Of a DNA stretch of 64,000 nucleotides, positions 50,177 through 58,999 are shown piece after piece (position 1 is the stretch's first letter; each line of letters opens with the position of its first letter). The DNA is from CAVTWH01 sp963850915. Its GTDB lineage: Bacteria > Actinomycetota > Actinomycetes > Mycobacteriales > Micromonosporaceae. Below the pieces are notes generated by a model. The model had not been told where the DNA came from, did not search any database, and was given only the letters and a program-made list of their open reading frames with translations. The position numbers were made by a program, and so were the translations under genes. The stretch covers positions 992,001 to 1,056,000 of the forward strand of contig CAWKND010000010.1 in the NCBI GenBank assembly GCA_963850915.1, in the 5' to 3' direction.

Positions 50177-51439
50177 ATGGTGATCTACTCGTCCGGCGCG
50201 GTCGCCGACGCACCCGCGGGGCCGGACTACGCCGGTGGCGGAGTTGACCGCCCGACGCCTCCGCCCGGACGGGGTGGCGGTGCGGGACCGCACAAAAGGA
50301 AGAAGCGCCGCAAGCCCAAGTCCCCGCTCTGGGCCAAACTGCTGATCGCCTTCGGCCTGATTCTGGCGATCACCTCGGTCAGCGTGATCACCGGCGCGAA
50401 GGTACTGCTGGCGCAGGCCACCAAGAGCGTCGCCCAGCAGGACCTGCTCGGCAACGAGGGGGCCAAGGCGCAGAGCGGTGGGCACGTCTCGATCAACGGG
50501 GCGCAGAACATCCTGCTGCTGGGCCTGGACAACCGGCCGGGCCAGAACCCGGACGATCTGGTCCGATCCGACTCGATCATCATCGTGCACATCCCGGCCG
50601 ATCACCAGTCGGCCTACATGGTCTCCATCCCGCGCGACCTCTACCTGCACATCCCGGCCTACCCGAAGACCCACTTCCTGGGCCAGGACAGCAAGATCAA
50701 CGCGGCCTTCGCCTTCGGTAACGAGAAGGGCGGCGGATACGCGGGCGGAGTGGAGTTGCTCGCCAAGACCATCGACCAGTACTGGGGCATCACCTTCAAC
50801 GCCGCCGCGATCGTCGACTTCGAGGGCTTCACGCAGGTGGTCAACGTGCTCGGCGGGGTCGACATGTACGTCGACGAAGACGTCACCTCGCTGCAGATCG
50901 GGATCGACAAGAACGGCAAGTTCGCCTCGCCGTACAAGATCAATTCCGACGGTACGATCAACCACAAGATCGCCGGCGTGACCCCGGTCGTCTACCACAA
51001 GGGTTACCAGCACCTGGCACCGTGGCAGGCACTCGACTTCGTCCGCCAGCGCGACCAGCTGCCCAACACCGACTACGACCGCCAGCGCCACCAGCAGCAG
51101 TTCCTCAAGGCGATCTTCAAGGAGATCCTGAGCAAGGACACGCTCACCGATCCGGCCAAGCTGGCCAAGGTACTCGACGTGGTGGGCAAGGCGATGACGG
51201 TCGACACCGGCGGCATCTCGATCGCCGACTGGATCTTCGCGATGAAGGGCATCACCGGCGACTCGGTGGTCAACATCAAGACCAACAACGGCACGTACCA
51301 CACCCAAGTGGTCAACGGGCAAGACACCGAGCAGCTCGACCAGACCACGGTGGACCTGCTCGCCTCGGTCAAGAACGACACGGTCGGTTCGTTCGTCATC
51401 GCGCACCCGAGCCTGGTCGTATCGAGTACCGGCCCCTGA
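50177..51439 (+). CDS. LytR-CpsA-Psr (LCP) wall-polymer ligase 2
   Basis: 420 residues: Gly/Pro-rich tail ending in a very basic patch (HKRKKRRKPK), one helix (about 51-72) and the LCP domain with NILLLGLDNRPGQ, RSDSIIIVHI, MVSIPRDLYLHIPAY, KINAAFAFGN, LGGVDMYVDEDV and FVRQRDQLPNTDYDRQRHQQ. It is closest to LCP gene 3 in the extra segment between MYVDEDV and WQALDF. Ribosome site ggagg precedes ATG 50177. The gap 51440-51720 after it holds no gene and only weak hairpins. Confidence 0.95.
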   Translation: MVIYSSGAVADAPAGPDYAGGGVDRPTPPPGRGGGAGPHKRKKRRKPKSPLWAKLLIAFGLILAITSVSVITGAKVLLAQATKSVAQQDLLGNEGAKAQSGGHVSINGAQNILLLGLDNRPGQNPDDLVRSDSIIIVHIPADHQSAYMVSIPRDLYLHIPAYPKTHFLGQDSKINAAFAFGNEKGGGYAGGVELLAKTIDQYWGITFNAAAIVDFEGFTQVVNVLGGVDMYVDEDVTSLQIGIDKNGKFASPYKINSDGTINHKIAGVTPVVYHKGYQHLAPWQALDFVRQRDQLPNTDYDRQRHQQQFLKAIFKEILSKDTLTDPAKLAKVLDVVGKAMTVDTGGISIADWIFAMKGITGDSVVNIKTNNGTYHTQVVNGQDTEQLDQTTVDLLASVKNDTVGSFVIAHPSLVVSSTGP

Positions 51440-51720
51440 CCGTTCTGTACGTTTTCGAGAACCCCGGGTGATCGGGGGGCGAACAGGGTACGTCGCCGGG
51501 GGTACAGTTGGCGACGGTCCGCGGCGTGGCGGGTCGATGCGTTGGGCTTGCAGCCGCCGGTCGGCTCTCCCGATCTGACCTGGAACTTCGGCTTGCCGGG
51601 CGCCGGTAAAGGTGTCACGGTAGGTGGAGTCCCTGGTCGAGCGACCCCACAACGCGTGACCATGGTTGTACCTGACCGTCGTTGTGGGCAGTGACCCCCT
51701 GAATCTTCCGGGAGCCGGAT

Positions 51721-52965
51721 TTGTCTTCGACGCCTGGCGCGACGCTCGACCGGCCGCCCGCCTCGGACGGCGGCGACGACAACGACAACGGCACGCCCCC
51801 GCCGCCGCCTACCAAGCGCCGCCGGGATCCGCTCTGGGCCAAGCTCGTCATCATCCTGGGCGCGCTGCTGCTGCTCGTCTCCACCGGCGTCGTGGTGCTG
51901 TTGAAGGTCGGCGAGCACGTCGCGAACAGCTCGGTACACAAGGTCAACGTCAAGGGGATCGGCGAGGACCAGAACGGCAACGACAAGCACGCCACCGTCA
52001 CGGGAGCCAAGAATATCCTGCTGGTCGGTATCGACCCCCGGGACAACCAGGACGAGCCGAACGCCTCCGCCACCTCCGACGGGATCCGCTCCGACTCGAT
52101 CATCATCCTGCACATCAACGCCGCGCACGATCAGGCCTACCTGGTGTCGATCCCGCGCGACACGAAGGTGGCCATCCCGGCGAAGACCGGCGACGGCACG
52201 AAATACGGCCCGACCACCGGCAAGATCAACGGATCGTTCCAGGAGGGCTCGGCCGGCCTCACCGGAGACGCGGCCGACAAAGGTGGCCTGGAGATGCTCG
52301 CCGCGACGATCAAGGCGGACTACCAGATCACCTTCGATGCGGCGGCCGTTGTCGACTTCTCCGGCTTCGAGCAGGTGATCGACTACATCGGCGGCGTGGA
52401 CATGTATGTGGACGAGGACGTCAAGTCCATCCACATCGGCGTCAACAGCAAGGGCCAGACGGTCACCCCGGGAATGCGGCAGTCCGGCGACTACATGCAC
52501 GTCTATCTGATTCCCGGCGTCACGCCGATCGAATACACCGTCGGCCTGCACCACTTCGCCGGCTGGCAGGCGCTGGACTACAGCCGCCAGCGGCACGTAC
52601 TGAGCCTGGGCGACGGCGACTACGGCCGGCAGCGCCACCAGCAGCAGCTCCTCAAGGCCGTGTTCAAGAAGATCGTGAACAGCTACATCAACAGCCCCAA
52701 GCTCCCGGGGCTGATCAGCAAGGTCGGCCAGACGATGACCGTCGACGACGGCGGGATCAGCCTGACCGACTGGGTGTTCGCGATGAAGGGCATCGGGCAG
52801 GACGGCCTGGTCACCATGAAGACCAACGGCGGCGTCTTCGACAGCATCCCCGGTACCGGCTATGAGCAGCTGCTCCCCGAGTCGCTGGACATGCTGGCGG
52901 CGGTACGCACCGACTCGATGGGGCAGTTCGCGACGGCGCACCAGGACTGGGTCGCCACCAGCTGA
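51721..52965 (+). CDS. LytR-CpsA-Psr (LCP) wall-polymer ligase 3
   Basis: 414 residues from a TTG start at 51721: acidic then basic tail (KRRRDPLWAK), one helix (about 41-61), and LCP domain (NILLVGIDPRDNQ, RSDSIIILHI, LVSIPRDTKVAIP, GKINGSFQEG, IGGVDMYVDEDV, DYSRQRHVLSLGDGDYGRQR). Asn-Gly replaces the Asn-Ala of KINAAF in its siblings. TTG is accepted because no ATG/GTG in frame gives the tail-helix plan, but upstream starts cannot be excluded. Confidence 0.93.
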   Translation: MSSTPGATLDRPPASDGGDDNDNGTPPPPPTKRRRDPLWAKLVIILGALLLLVSTGVVVLLKVGEHVANSSVHKVNVKGIGEDQNGNDKHATVTGAKNILLVGIDPRDNQDEPNASATSDGIRSDSIIILHINAAHDQAYLVSIPRDTKVAIPAKTGDGTKYGPTTGKINGSFQEGSAGLTGDAADKGGLEMLAATIKADYQITFDAAAVVDFSGFEQVIDYIGGVDMYVDEDVKSIHIGVNSKGQTVTPGMRQSGDYMHVYLIPGVTPIEYTVGLHHFAGWQALDYSRQRHVLSLGDGDYGRQRHQQQLLKAVFKKIVNSYINSPKLPGLISKVGQTMTVDDGGISLTDWVFAMKGIGQDGLVTMKTNGGVFDSIPGTGYEQLLPESLDMLAAVRTDSMGQFATAHQDWVATS

Positions 52966-53123
52966 CTTCAATATGAACGGATAGTCCCAGGTCGGTTGCG
53001 TAGAGTGATCTCGGCGGTCATCCGGACTGCCTCTGCGCACCGCACCGGGGAGGAACGACGTCCAGGCGTACCCGTTCCACGCCCCCCGGACACCAGCGTC
53101 GCAGGCGTGGACGCTGGTCACGC

Positions 53124-54107
53124 GTGCTGCTCGTGGTGGCGGCCGTGGTCGGTGTGCTCAGTCTGGCGACCATCGCCACAGTGGTGATCCTGATCCACCG
53201 GTACGACAACTCGGTCCAGCGCGCGGCGCTCCTCGATCAGCAGGCCCGGGCGCAGAGTTCGACCGGGCTGATCGGCGTCAAGGGCCCGCTCAACTACCTG
53301 CTGCTCGGCTCCGACCAGCGCCCCGGGGACAGCTCCAGCGGTGAGCGCTCGGACACGATCATCGTGGCGCACATCCCGGCCAGCCTGGACAAGGTGTACC
53401 TGATCTCGATACCGCGGGACCTGATGGTGGACATCCCGGCCGACCCCGGTACGCACTTCGGCGGGAGTACCGAGAAGATCAACGCGGCCTTCGACTACGG
53501 CGGCGGCGGGGACGGCGGGTTCCAGCTGCTGTCGCGTACCCTCACGCAGCTCACCGGGGTGAAGTTCGACGGCGCGGCGATCATCGACTTCACCGGCTTC
53601 CAGCAGGTGGTGAACCTGCTCGGCGGGGTCGACATGTGCATCGACGAACCGGTCACCTCGATCCACACCGGCGCCGTGTACAAGCCGGGCTGCCAGCACC
53701 TGCGCCCGTGGCAGGCGCTGGACTACGTACGCCAGCGGGAGGACCTGCCCAACGGCGACTTCGACCGGCAACGCCACCAGCAGCAGTTCCTCAAGGCGAT
53801 CTTCACCGAGGCGAAGAGCCAGGGGATCACCACCAATCCGATCAAGCTCGACCAGCTGATCCGCGCCGTGGGCAGTTCGCTGACCGTGGACACCAACGGG
53901 GTACCGCTGTCGGCACTGGTCTACTCGCTGCGCTCGATCGGCTCGTCCGACCTGAACGGGGTACGCCTGCCTTCGTACGCCGGCCAGCAGGACGGGATCA
54001 GCTACGTCTTCCCCGAGCCCGCCGCCGAAGGCCTGTACCGTGCGCTGGCCGGCGACACGCTGGATGCGTGGCTCGCCGACAACCCGACCTGGCGCAACCC
54101 GATCTGA
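53124..54107 (+). CDS. LytR-CpsA-Psr (LCP) wall-polymer ligase 4, start codon uncertain
   Basis: 327 residues counted from GTG 53124, which begins inside the membrane helix (LLVVAAVVGVLSLATIATVV) and lacks a basic tail and ribosome site. In frame upstream, the codons from ACG 53058 would encode a very basic tail (SRRTRSTPPGHQRRRRGRW) just after a strong ggggagg (53047-53053). The true start is therefore probably there, using ACG or reflecting a base error. The LCP domain is complete: NYLLLGSDQRPG, LISIPRDLMVDIP, KINAAFDYGG, LGGVDMCIDEPV, DYVRQREDLPNGDFDRQR. Confidence 0.9.
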   Translation: MLLVVAAVVGVLSLATIATVVILIHRYDNSVQRAALLDQQARAQSSTGLIGVKGPLNYLLLGSDQRPGDSSSGERSDTIIVAHIPASLDKVYLISIPRDLMVDIPADPGTHFGGSTEKINAAFDYGGGGDGGFQLLSRTLTQLTGVKFDGAAIIDFTGFQQVVNLLGGVDMCIDEPVTSIHTGAVYKPGCQHLRPWQALDYVRQREDLPNGDFDRQRHQQQFLKAIFTEAKSQGITTNPIKLDQLIRAVGSSLTVDTNGVPLSALVYSLRSIGSSDLNGVRLPSYAGQQDGISYVFPEPAAEGLYRALAGDTLDAWLADNPTWRNPI

Positions 54108-54237
54108 CCCGCCCGCGCTCCCCGGCTCCTTTCCAGCCAGGGGCGGCGGAGCCTCCGGGAAATGGCCGGATGAACCAGGGCTGAACAGGGTGGATGCCCG
54201 ATGGGCTGGGCGCCCGGTACCACTTATGCTTCGGCCC

Positions 54238-54564
54238 ATGCGCATCCCGTCCGTGGTGACCGCCGAACTCGACGACGACTGCCGCCTGATCGACGTCCGG
54301 GAGGACGAGGAGTGGCTGGCCGGGCACGCGCCGACGGCCACCCACGTACCGATGACCGAACTGCCCGGCCGGATCGCTGAGATCCCGGACGAGGGCGACG
54401 TGGTGATCGTCTGCCGCTCGGGCAGCCGCTCCGCCCAGGTCGTGCACTACCTCGTGCACAACGGCTGGAGCAACGTCCGCAACCTGGCCGACGGCATGAT
54501 CGGCTGGGCGATGGCCGGGAGGCCGATGGTCAGCGAGGACGGGCGTGACCCCGAAGTCTGGTGA
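54238..54564 (+). CDS. Single-domain rhodanese-like protein
   Basis: 108 residues. RLIDVREDEEWLAGHAPTA, VPMTELPGRI and the active-site loop VIVCRSGSRSAQV (Cys about 61) are the full rhodanese fold. It would carry a persulfide for sulfur transfer or detoxification. The GDPD gene starts 20 bases before its stop, so translation is coupled. Confidence 0.93.
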   Translation: MRIPSVVTAELDDDCRLIDVREDEEWLAGHAPTATHVPMTELPGRIAEIPDEGDVVIVCRSGSRSAQVVHYLVHNGWSNVRNLADGMIGWAMAGRPMVSEDGRDPEVW

Positions 54565-55360
54565 GCCGCTGGTCTTCGCCCACCGCGGTGCGTCGGCGGC
54601 GCAGCCGGAGCACACGCTGGGGGCCTACCTGCGGGCGATCGATGAGGGCGCGGACGGGCTGGAGTGCGACGTCCGGCTGACCCGCGACGGGCAGCTGGTC
54701 TGCCTGCACGACCGGCGGCTGGAGCGCACCAGCAACGGGCGTGGACTGGTCAGCAGCAAAACCCTGGCGCAGCTCGACGAGCTGGACTTCGGCTCCTGGC
54801 ATCCCGGGCCGCCGGACGACACCGACCGGCTGCTCACCGATCGGGGCGGGCCGGGCGGGGTGGCCAGGGTGCTGACCCTGGAGGGGCTGCTCACCGCGGC
54901 GCAGGCCGCCGCACGCCCGATCCGGCTACTGATCGAGACCAAACACCCCACGCGGTACGGCGAGGAGGTGGAGCAGGCACTCGTGGGTACGCTGCGCCGC
55001 TTCGGACTCGATCGGCCCGAGCCGGAGGGGGTACACGTGTCGGTGATGTCCTTCGCCTACTCGGCCGTACGCCGGATCCGCCGGCTGGCGCCCGACCTGC
55101 CCACCGTCCTGCTCCTGGAGTTTCTCCCGCCGTGGCACCGCGGCGGCAAGCTGCCCACCGGCGTACGCCTCGCCGGCCCCGGGATGGCCCTGATCCGCGC
55201 CCACCCGCACCTGGCCCAGCGGCTGCACGAGCGCGGCAACGACTTCTACGTGTGGACCGTCAACACCGCCGAGGATCTGGCCCTGGTCCGCGAGCTCGGC
55301 GCGGCCGGCGTGATCACCGACCGGCCGGGCTACGTGTTGAGCCAACTCGGCCGCGGCTGA
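54545..55360 (+). CDS. Glycerophosphodiester phosphodiesterase
   Basis: 271 residues of TIM-barrel GDPD family. FAHRGASAAQPEHTLGAY (catalytic His with Glu nearby), LECDVRLTRDGQLVCLHDRRL (metal site and second His), LLIETKHPTRYGEEVE and the C-terminal FYVWTVNTAEDL and GVITDRPGYV are present. No signal peptide, so it acts in the cytoplasm on deacylated phospholipid diesters. GTG 54545 overlaps the rhodanese gene. Confidence 0.94.
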   Translation: MTPKSGEPLVFAHRGASAAQPEHTLGAYLRAIDEGADGLECDVRLTRDGQLVCLHDRRLERTSNGRGLVSSKTLAQLDELDFGSWHPGPPDDTDRLLTDRGGPGGVARVLTLEGLLTAAQAAARPIRLLIETKHPTRYGEEVEQALVGTLRRFGLDRPEPEGVHVSVMSFAYSAVRRIRRLAPDLPTVLLLEFLPPWHRGGKLPTGVRLAGPGMALIRAHPHLAQRLHERGNDFYVWTVNTAEDLALVRELGAAGVITDRPGYVLSQLGRG

Positions 55361-55451
55361 CCGTCTCCAGCCGGCGTGGCGAAGGTATCGAATTGGACCG
55401 ACGGACAGCGGGGCTGTTGCCGTGAGGTGAAAGCACGGCAGACTCCTAGGC

Positions 55452-56933
55452 GTGGACGTGAACGCCGGTACGGCCGAGCTGGTCGAGGAGTTGACCGCGC
55501 TCACCGAGATGGTCAACTCCGGCGACTCCGGGCTGCCGGCCGTCGAGCGGGTGGTGACCCTCACCTACGAGCTGCTCGGCGCGGTCGGCGCGTCCTATGT
55601 GGAATACGGCTCAGCCGGCGGCCGGGTGGTGGCCACGGCCGGGGAGTCCAGCTTCGCCCGCGGCCGCGCCGTCGACCTGGGCGAGCGGATGACGGCCGAC
55701 CTGGCCAGTCGCGGCCGGCTCATCGAGGCGCCGGTCAACGACCTCGCCCCGCCGCTCGCCGAGCAGCTGACCGCGCACGGCGCCCGCCGGATGCTGGCCG
55801 CCCGGTCCGAGCTGGGCGGGCACATGGTGGGCAGCCTGCACGCGTACTTCCCGGACCCGGACGGGGTGGCCACCAAGCTCCAGCGCTCGCTGATCCTCCA
55901 CTTCGCCTCCATGCTGGGACACCTCTACGGGGACAACCGGGGACTGCCGGTCTACGCCGACACGCCGATCGTGGATGCCGCGGCCGACGCGGCGGCGGTG
56001 GTCGGCCCGGACGGCGTGGTGCTCTCCTGCAACCTGGCCGCCGCGCGGGTACTCGGCGAGCCGACCGCGACGGTGATCGGCCGGCAGCTGCCCGTACCAC
56101 TGCCCGCCGCCGGTCAGGTCATCGACCATCAACTCGCGGACGGGCGGTGGGTACAGCTGCTCGGCGGTGATCTGCCCGGCGGTACCACCCGGGTGGTGAC
56201 GCTGCGGGACATCTCCGAGGCACACCGCAAAGAGCAGGCGCGCGACCTGTTCGTCACGGTGACCAGCCACGAGCTGCGTACCCCGGTCACCGTCATCAAG
56301 GGCTACGCCGACACCCTGGTCAACCACTGGGACTACCTCGACGAGCAGGCCCGCCGGGATGCCGCCAGCCGGCTCGGGCAGCGCGCGGGGGAGCTGGCCC
56401 GGCTGGTGGAGCGGCTGCTCACCGCCGTCGGTGACGGTTCCGTGCTGGCCCAGCGGACCATCGGGGTACCGTTCGATCTCGGTGACGCGCTGCTGGCGGC
56501 CGTCGATGAACTCCCCGGCGAACTGCGTAAACGGGCGCTCCTGGAGTTTCCGCCGGGGCTGCCCAAGGCGCTCGGTGACCGGGCCAGCATCGCGACCGTC
56601 CTCTCCGAACTGGTCACCAACGCGGCCAAGTACTCGCCGCCCGGGGGATCGATCGAGGTCATCGGGTTCGCCGACTCCGGGACAGTCGGCTTCCAGGTCG
56701 CCGACCGCGGTCTCGGGGTGCGTTCGGAGCATGTGGAGCGGGCGTTCGAGCGCTTCTGGCAGGCGGAGAGCGGCGACCAGCGCCGGTACGGTGGCGTGGG
56801 GCTGGGACTCTACCTGGTGCGGCGGATGGTGGAGCGGCAGAACGGTTGGGTTTCGTTACGCCCGCGCGATCAAGGCGGTACCGTCGCAGAGGTACGACTT
56901 CCGCGGGCAGATGTGGCTCCAGGGGAGGCATGA
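55452..56933 (+). CDS. GAF-PAS soluble sensor histidine kinase
   Basis: 493 residues with no membrane helix: N-terminal GAF domain (about 28-160), PAS domain (about 170-255), HisKA with TVTSHELRTPVTVIKG (His273) and an ATPase domain (ELVTNAAKYSPPGG, DRGLGV, GGVGLGLYLV). It is an orphan kinase, with no response regulator adjacent. Two bases later a small stand-alone ATPase of the anti-sigma kind begins. The pair may feed a sigma-factor or partner-switch pathway (inference). Confidence 0.93.
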   Translation: MDVNAGTAELVEELTALTEMVNSGDSGLPAVERVVTLTYELLGAVGASYVEYGSAGGRVVATAGESSFARGRAVDLGERMTADLASRGRLIEAPVNDLAPPLAEQLTAHGARRMLAARSELGGHMVGSLHAYFPDPDGVATKLQRSLILHFASMLGHLYGDNRGLPVYADTPIVDAAADAAAVVGPDGVVLSCNLAAARVLGEPTATVIGRQLPVPLPAAGQVIDHQLADGRWVQLLGGDLPGGTTRVVTLRDISEAHRKEQARDLFVTVTSHELRTPVTVIKGYADTLVNHWDYLDEQARRDAASRLGQRAGELARLVERLLTAVGDGSVLAQRTIGVPFDLGDALLAAVDELPGELRKRALLEFPPGLPKALGDRASIATVLSELVTNAAKYSPPGGSIEVIGFADSGTVGFQVADRGLGVRSEHVERAFERFWQAESGDQRRYGGVGLGLYLVRRMVERQNGWVSLRPRDQGGTVAEVRLPRADVAPGEA

Positions 56934-56934
56934 C

Positions 56935-57357
56935 GTGGTGACTGCCGTAGCCGAGCGCGCGTGGGTCGTCGTCGTCCCGCACCACGCCCGTGGCGCCCGG
57001 CAGGCCCGCCATCGGCTGGCCCGGGAACTCGCCGGCACGGTCGGCCAGGAACTGCTCGCCGATGTCATCGCCGTCGTCGGCGAACTGGCCGGCAACGCCA
57101 TCCGGCACGCCCGGCCACTCCCCGGTGACGTGGTCCGGGTGGCTTGGCGGATCCGCGTCGAGGGCGGCCGGCACGTGGTGGACATCCGGGTGACCGACGG
57201 CGGCGGCGATCCGGAGCTGCCGCAGGAGCGCAGCGCCAGCGCGGAGGCGGTCGACGGGCGGGGACTGGCGATCGTCGCGGCGCTGGCGGACCGTTGGGGC
57301 GTCGAGCGCGACGGGCTCGGCCAGAGCGTCTGGGCCGAACTCAGCACCGCCGCCTGA
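56935..57357 (+). CDS. RsbW-like ATP-binding protein (HATPase, serine/anti-sigma kinase type)
   Basis: 140 residues. A single GHKL ATPase domain: RQARHRLARELAGTVG, VIAVVGELAGNAIRHARP (N-box ExxxNAxxH), RVTDGGGDPELPQ (G1-like) and GRGLAIVAALADRWGVER (G2-like). Such small proteins in actinobacteria bind ATP and act as anti-sigma factor kinases or regulators. Two neighbouring GTG codons (56935, 56938) fit the aggggagg site. Confidence 0.88.
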   Translation: MVTAVAERAWVVVVPHHARGARQARHRLARELAGTVGQELLADVIAVVGELAGNAIRHARPLPGDVVRVAWRIRVEGGRHVVDIRVTDGGGDPELPQERSASAEAVDGRGLAIVAALADRWGVERDGLGQSVWAELSTAA

Positions 57358-57420
57358 CTCATTTCTCGACCGCCTGGAGCCGGCCACGTCGACAGGGCCG
57401 GGGCGGTAGGGTGACCGATC

Positions 57421-58287
57421 GTGAGTAAGCGACGCAAGCAGGGACCGGCTACGCCGAAGGTCCGGGAGATGTTCTCGGTACGCCCGTTCGCCGGGCTGAT
57501 CGACGAGCCCGAGTGGATCGCGCTGCGCGAGCTGGTACCGGCGGCATCAGCACCACTGCGCCTGGCACCCGACCTGGTGGAGCGGTACGGGGACGTGGCC
57601 GTGACGCTGGCGACGGTACTGCCGATGGCCATGCCCGCCCTGCGCAAGCCGGACGGCCGGGTGTTCCTGGGGCTGCAGCGGCACGTGCAGTCGGGCGACT
57701 TCTCCCGGGATCTGGCCGTGGCGCTGGTCAGCGCGCTGGAGTCCGAGCCGGGTGACGCGGTCGGCATCCCGCCGGTACCAGGTACCGGGCCGCGCCTGCA
57801 GGATCTGATCGCCGACCAGCCACTCGAGATCACCATGCAGCCCGGCTTCGACTTCTGGCTGGACGAGGGGGCGACCGACGACCCCGAGGTCGCGTCCTCA
57901 CTGGAGCGGGCCAACTCGTCGCTCTACCCGACCAGCCGGATCGCCGCCGCGAAGGCGTGCTACTGGACGCAGGTACCGGAGAAGGCGCATGTGCGCTGGG
58001 TGCTGCCCGAGGACGAGGACCGGGCGCTGGACACGCTGGCCCGGCTGTCGGCAACCGGTGACCTGCTGCTCGGCGCGGGTACCAAGTTCGCCGGCATGTT
58101 CCGCGCCTGTGGCCTGCTGGTACCGGTGTGGGATGTACCCCGGGACACGCCGGCCGTGGAGTGGGAGGCGCCAGTGGCTGACCTGGCCAAGCGGTACGCC
58201 GATGTACTCGGGGTCACCGACCCGTTGACCTCTGCCGAGCGGCGTACCCGCCAGGGGCTGCTCGGCCGCCAGGTCACCCTGCGCTGA
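57421..58287 (+). CDS. DUF5926 family protein
   Basis: 288 residues. MSKRRKQGPATPKVREMF, PFAGLIDEPEWIALRELVPA, RVFLGLQRHVQSGDFSRDLA and WVLPEDEDRALDTLARL are characteristic of DUF5926, sometimes labelled SecA-like in databases because of a tail motif that is absent here. No membrane part. Function unknown; it is nearly universal in actinobacteria. Confidence 0.88.
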   Translation: MSKRRKQGPATPKVREMFSVRPFAGLIDEPEWIALRELVPAASAPLRLAPDLVERYGDVAVTLATVLPMAMPALRKPDGRVFLGLQRHVQSGDFSRDLAVALVSALESEPGDAVGIPPVPGTGPRLQDLIADQPLEITMQPGFDFWLDEGATDDPEVASSLERANSSLYPTSRIAAAKACYWTQVPEKAHVRWVLPEDEDRALDTLARLSATGDLLLGAGTKFAGMFRACGLLVPVWDVPRDTPAVEWEAPVADLAKRYADVLGVTDPLTSAERRTRQGLLGRQVTLR

Positions 58288-58324
58288 CCGGCGGCGTCGC
58301 GCGGCACTGCCATGGACCGGGCTG

Positions 58325-58625
58325 CTAGGCAGGCCAACTCAGGGTGGTGACGCTGTTGCATCTGACGGCGCCGGTCTGCTCGAAGACCAGGCAGGAGCAG
58401 TAGACCGCCTGGTCGCCGTGCCTGCTACCGGGGATCATTCCGAACCACAGGTTGGGGTGGCCGCCGGGCTCGCGGCGCATCCCCTGATAGGGGTCCTCGA
58501 TTCGAGGACAGTACCCACGCGGTGACCAAGATCCGCAATTCGTCAGCGGGGTCCGCGAGCCGCTGCCACAGGTCGAGGTGTTCGTCGAAGCCACTCAGGT
58601 TCCAGCCGCCGCTACGGTTAGCCAC
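58325..58625 (-). pseudogene. Putative partner of the Panacea protein (candidate toxin), one frameshift
   Basis: Two frames join into about 99 residues. The first runs from GTG 58625 (MANRSGGWNLSGFDEHLDLW to LRILVTAWVLS). After dropping one base near 58504 it continues RIEDPYQGMRREPGGHPNLW, GMIPGSRHGDQAVYCSCLVF, and ends at TAG 58325. Codon use is normal on both sides. The gene overlaps the Panacea-type gene by eight bases, as toxin genes downstream of antitoxins often do. I recall similar unnamed actinobacterial proteins in this position, but a toxic function is inference only. Confidence 0.65.
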
Positions 58626-58871
58626 GGGTAAGCCTGGCGAGCAGCGCCTCTCTGCTGTCCGGCTTTGCCGGTGGTGGGTCCTCGGGGGGCTGAGCGCGGC
58701 CACCACCGGCCCCATGTCCCAGGCGTAGATCTGCTCACTGAAGAGCGGGCGGCCAAACGTCGCCAGGTGGTGTCCCTGGCAGTAATAGAGCAGCTTGTGG
58801 AGCTTCTTCTTGCCGATGCCCGGCAGCCGTTCCCGAAGCGCGGACGCGATGTCGTGCGCGGAAGCGGTCAT
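58618..58871 (-). pseudogene. Panacea (SocA/DUF4065-like) domain antitoxin-like gene, one frameshift
   Basis: The N-terminal part is unmistakable: HDIASALRERLPG, KKLHKLLYYCQGHHLATFGR, PLFSEQIYAWDMGPVVAAL. These are the core of the Panacea/SocA domain found in many toxin-antitoxin pairs. At 58685-58690 a run of six C probably lost one base. Restoring it gives SPPEDPPPAKPDSREALLARLTRG and a TAA at 58618, an 84-residue product. That is shorter than most Panacea proteins. It overlaps the downstream gene's GTG. Confidence 0.75.
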
Positions 58872-58999
58872 CGCTGGAAGCTACCTCCCGGTCCCCGGCT
58901 GCTCAACGATTGATCCCGGCGGTTCACAGGTGCGGCGGCTGGACGAGACCATCTTACCCGAACACATGTTCGAAATGCGATCCGTGAACGCGCCCAGCG

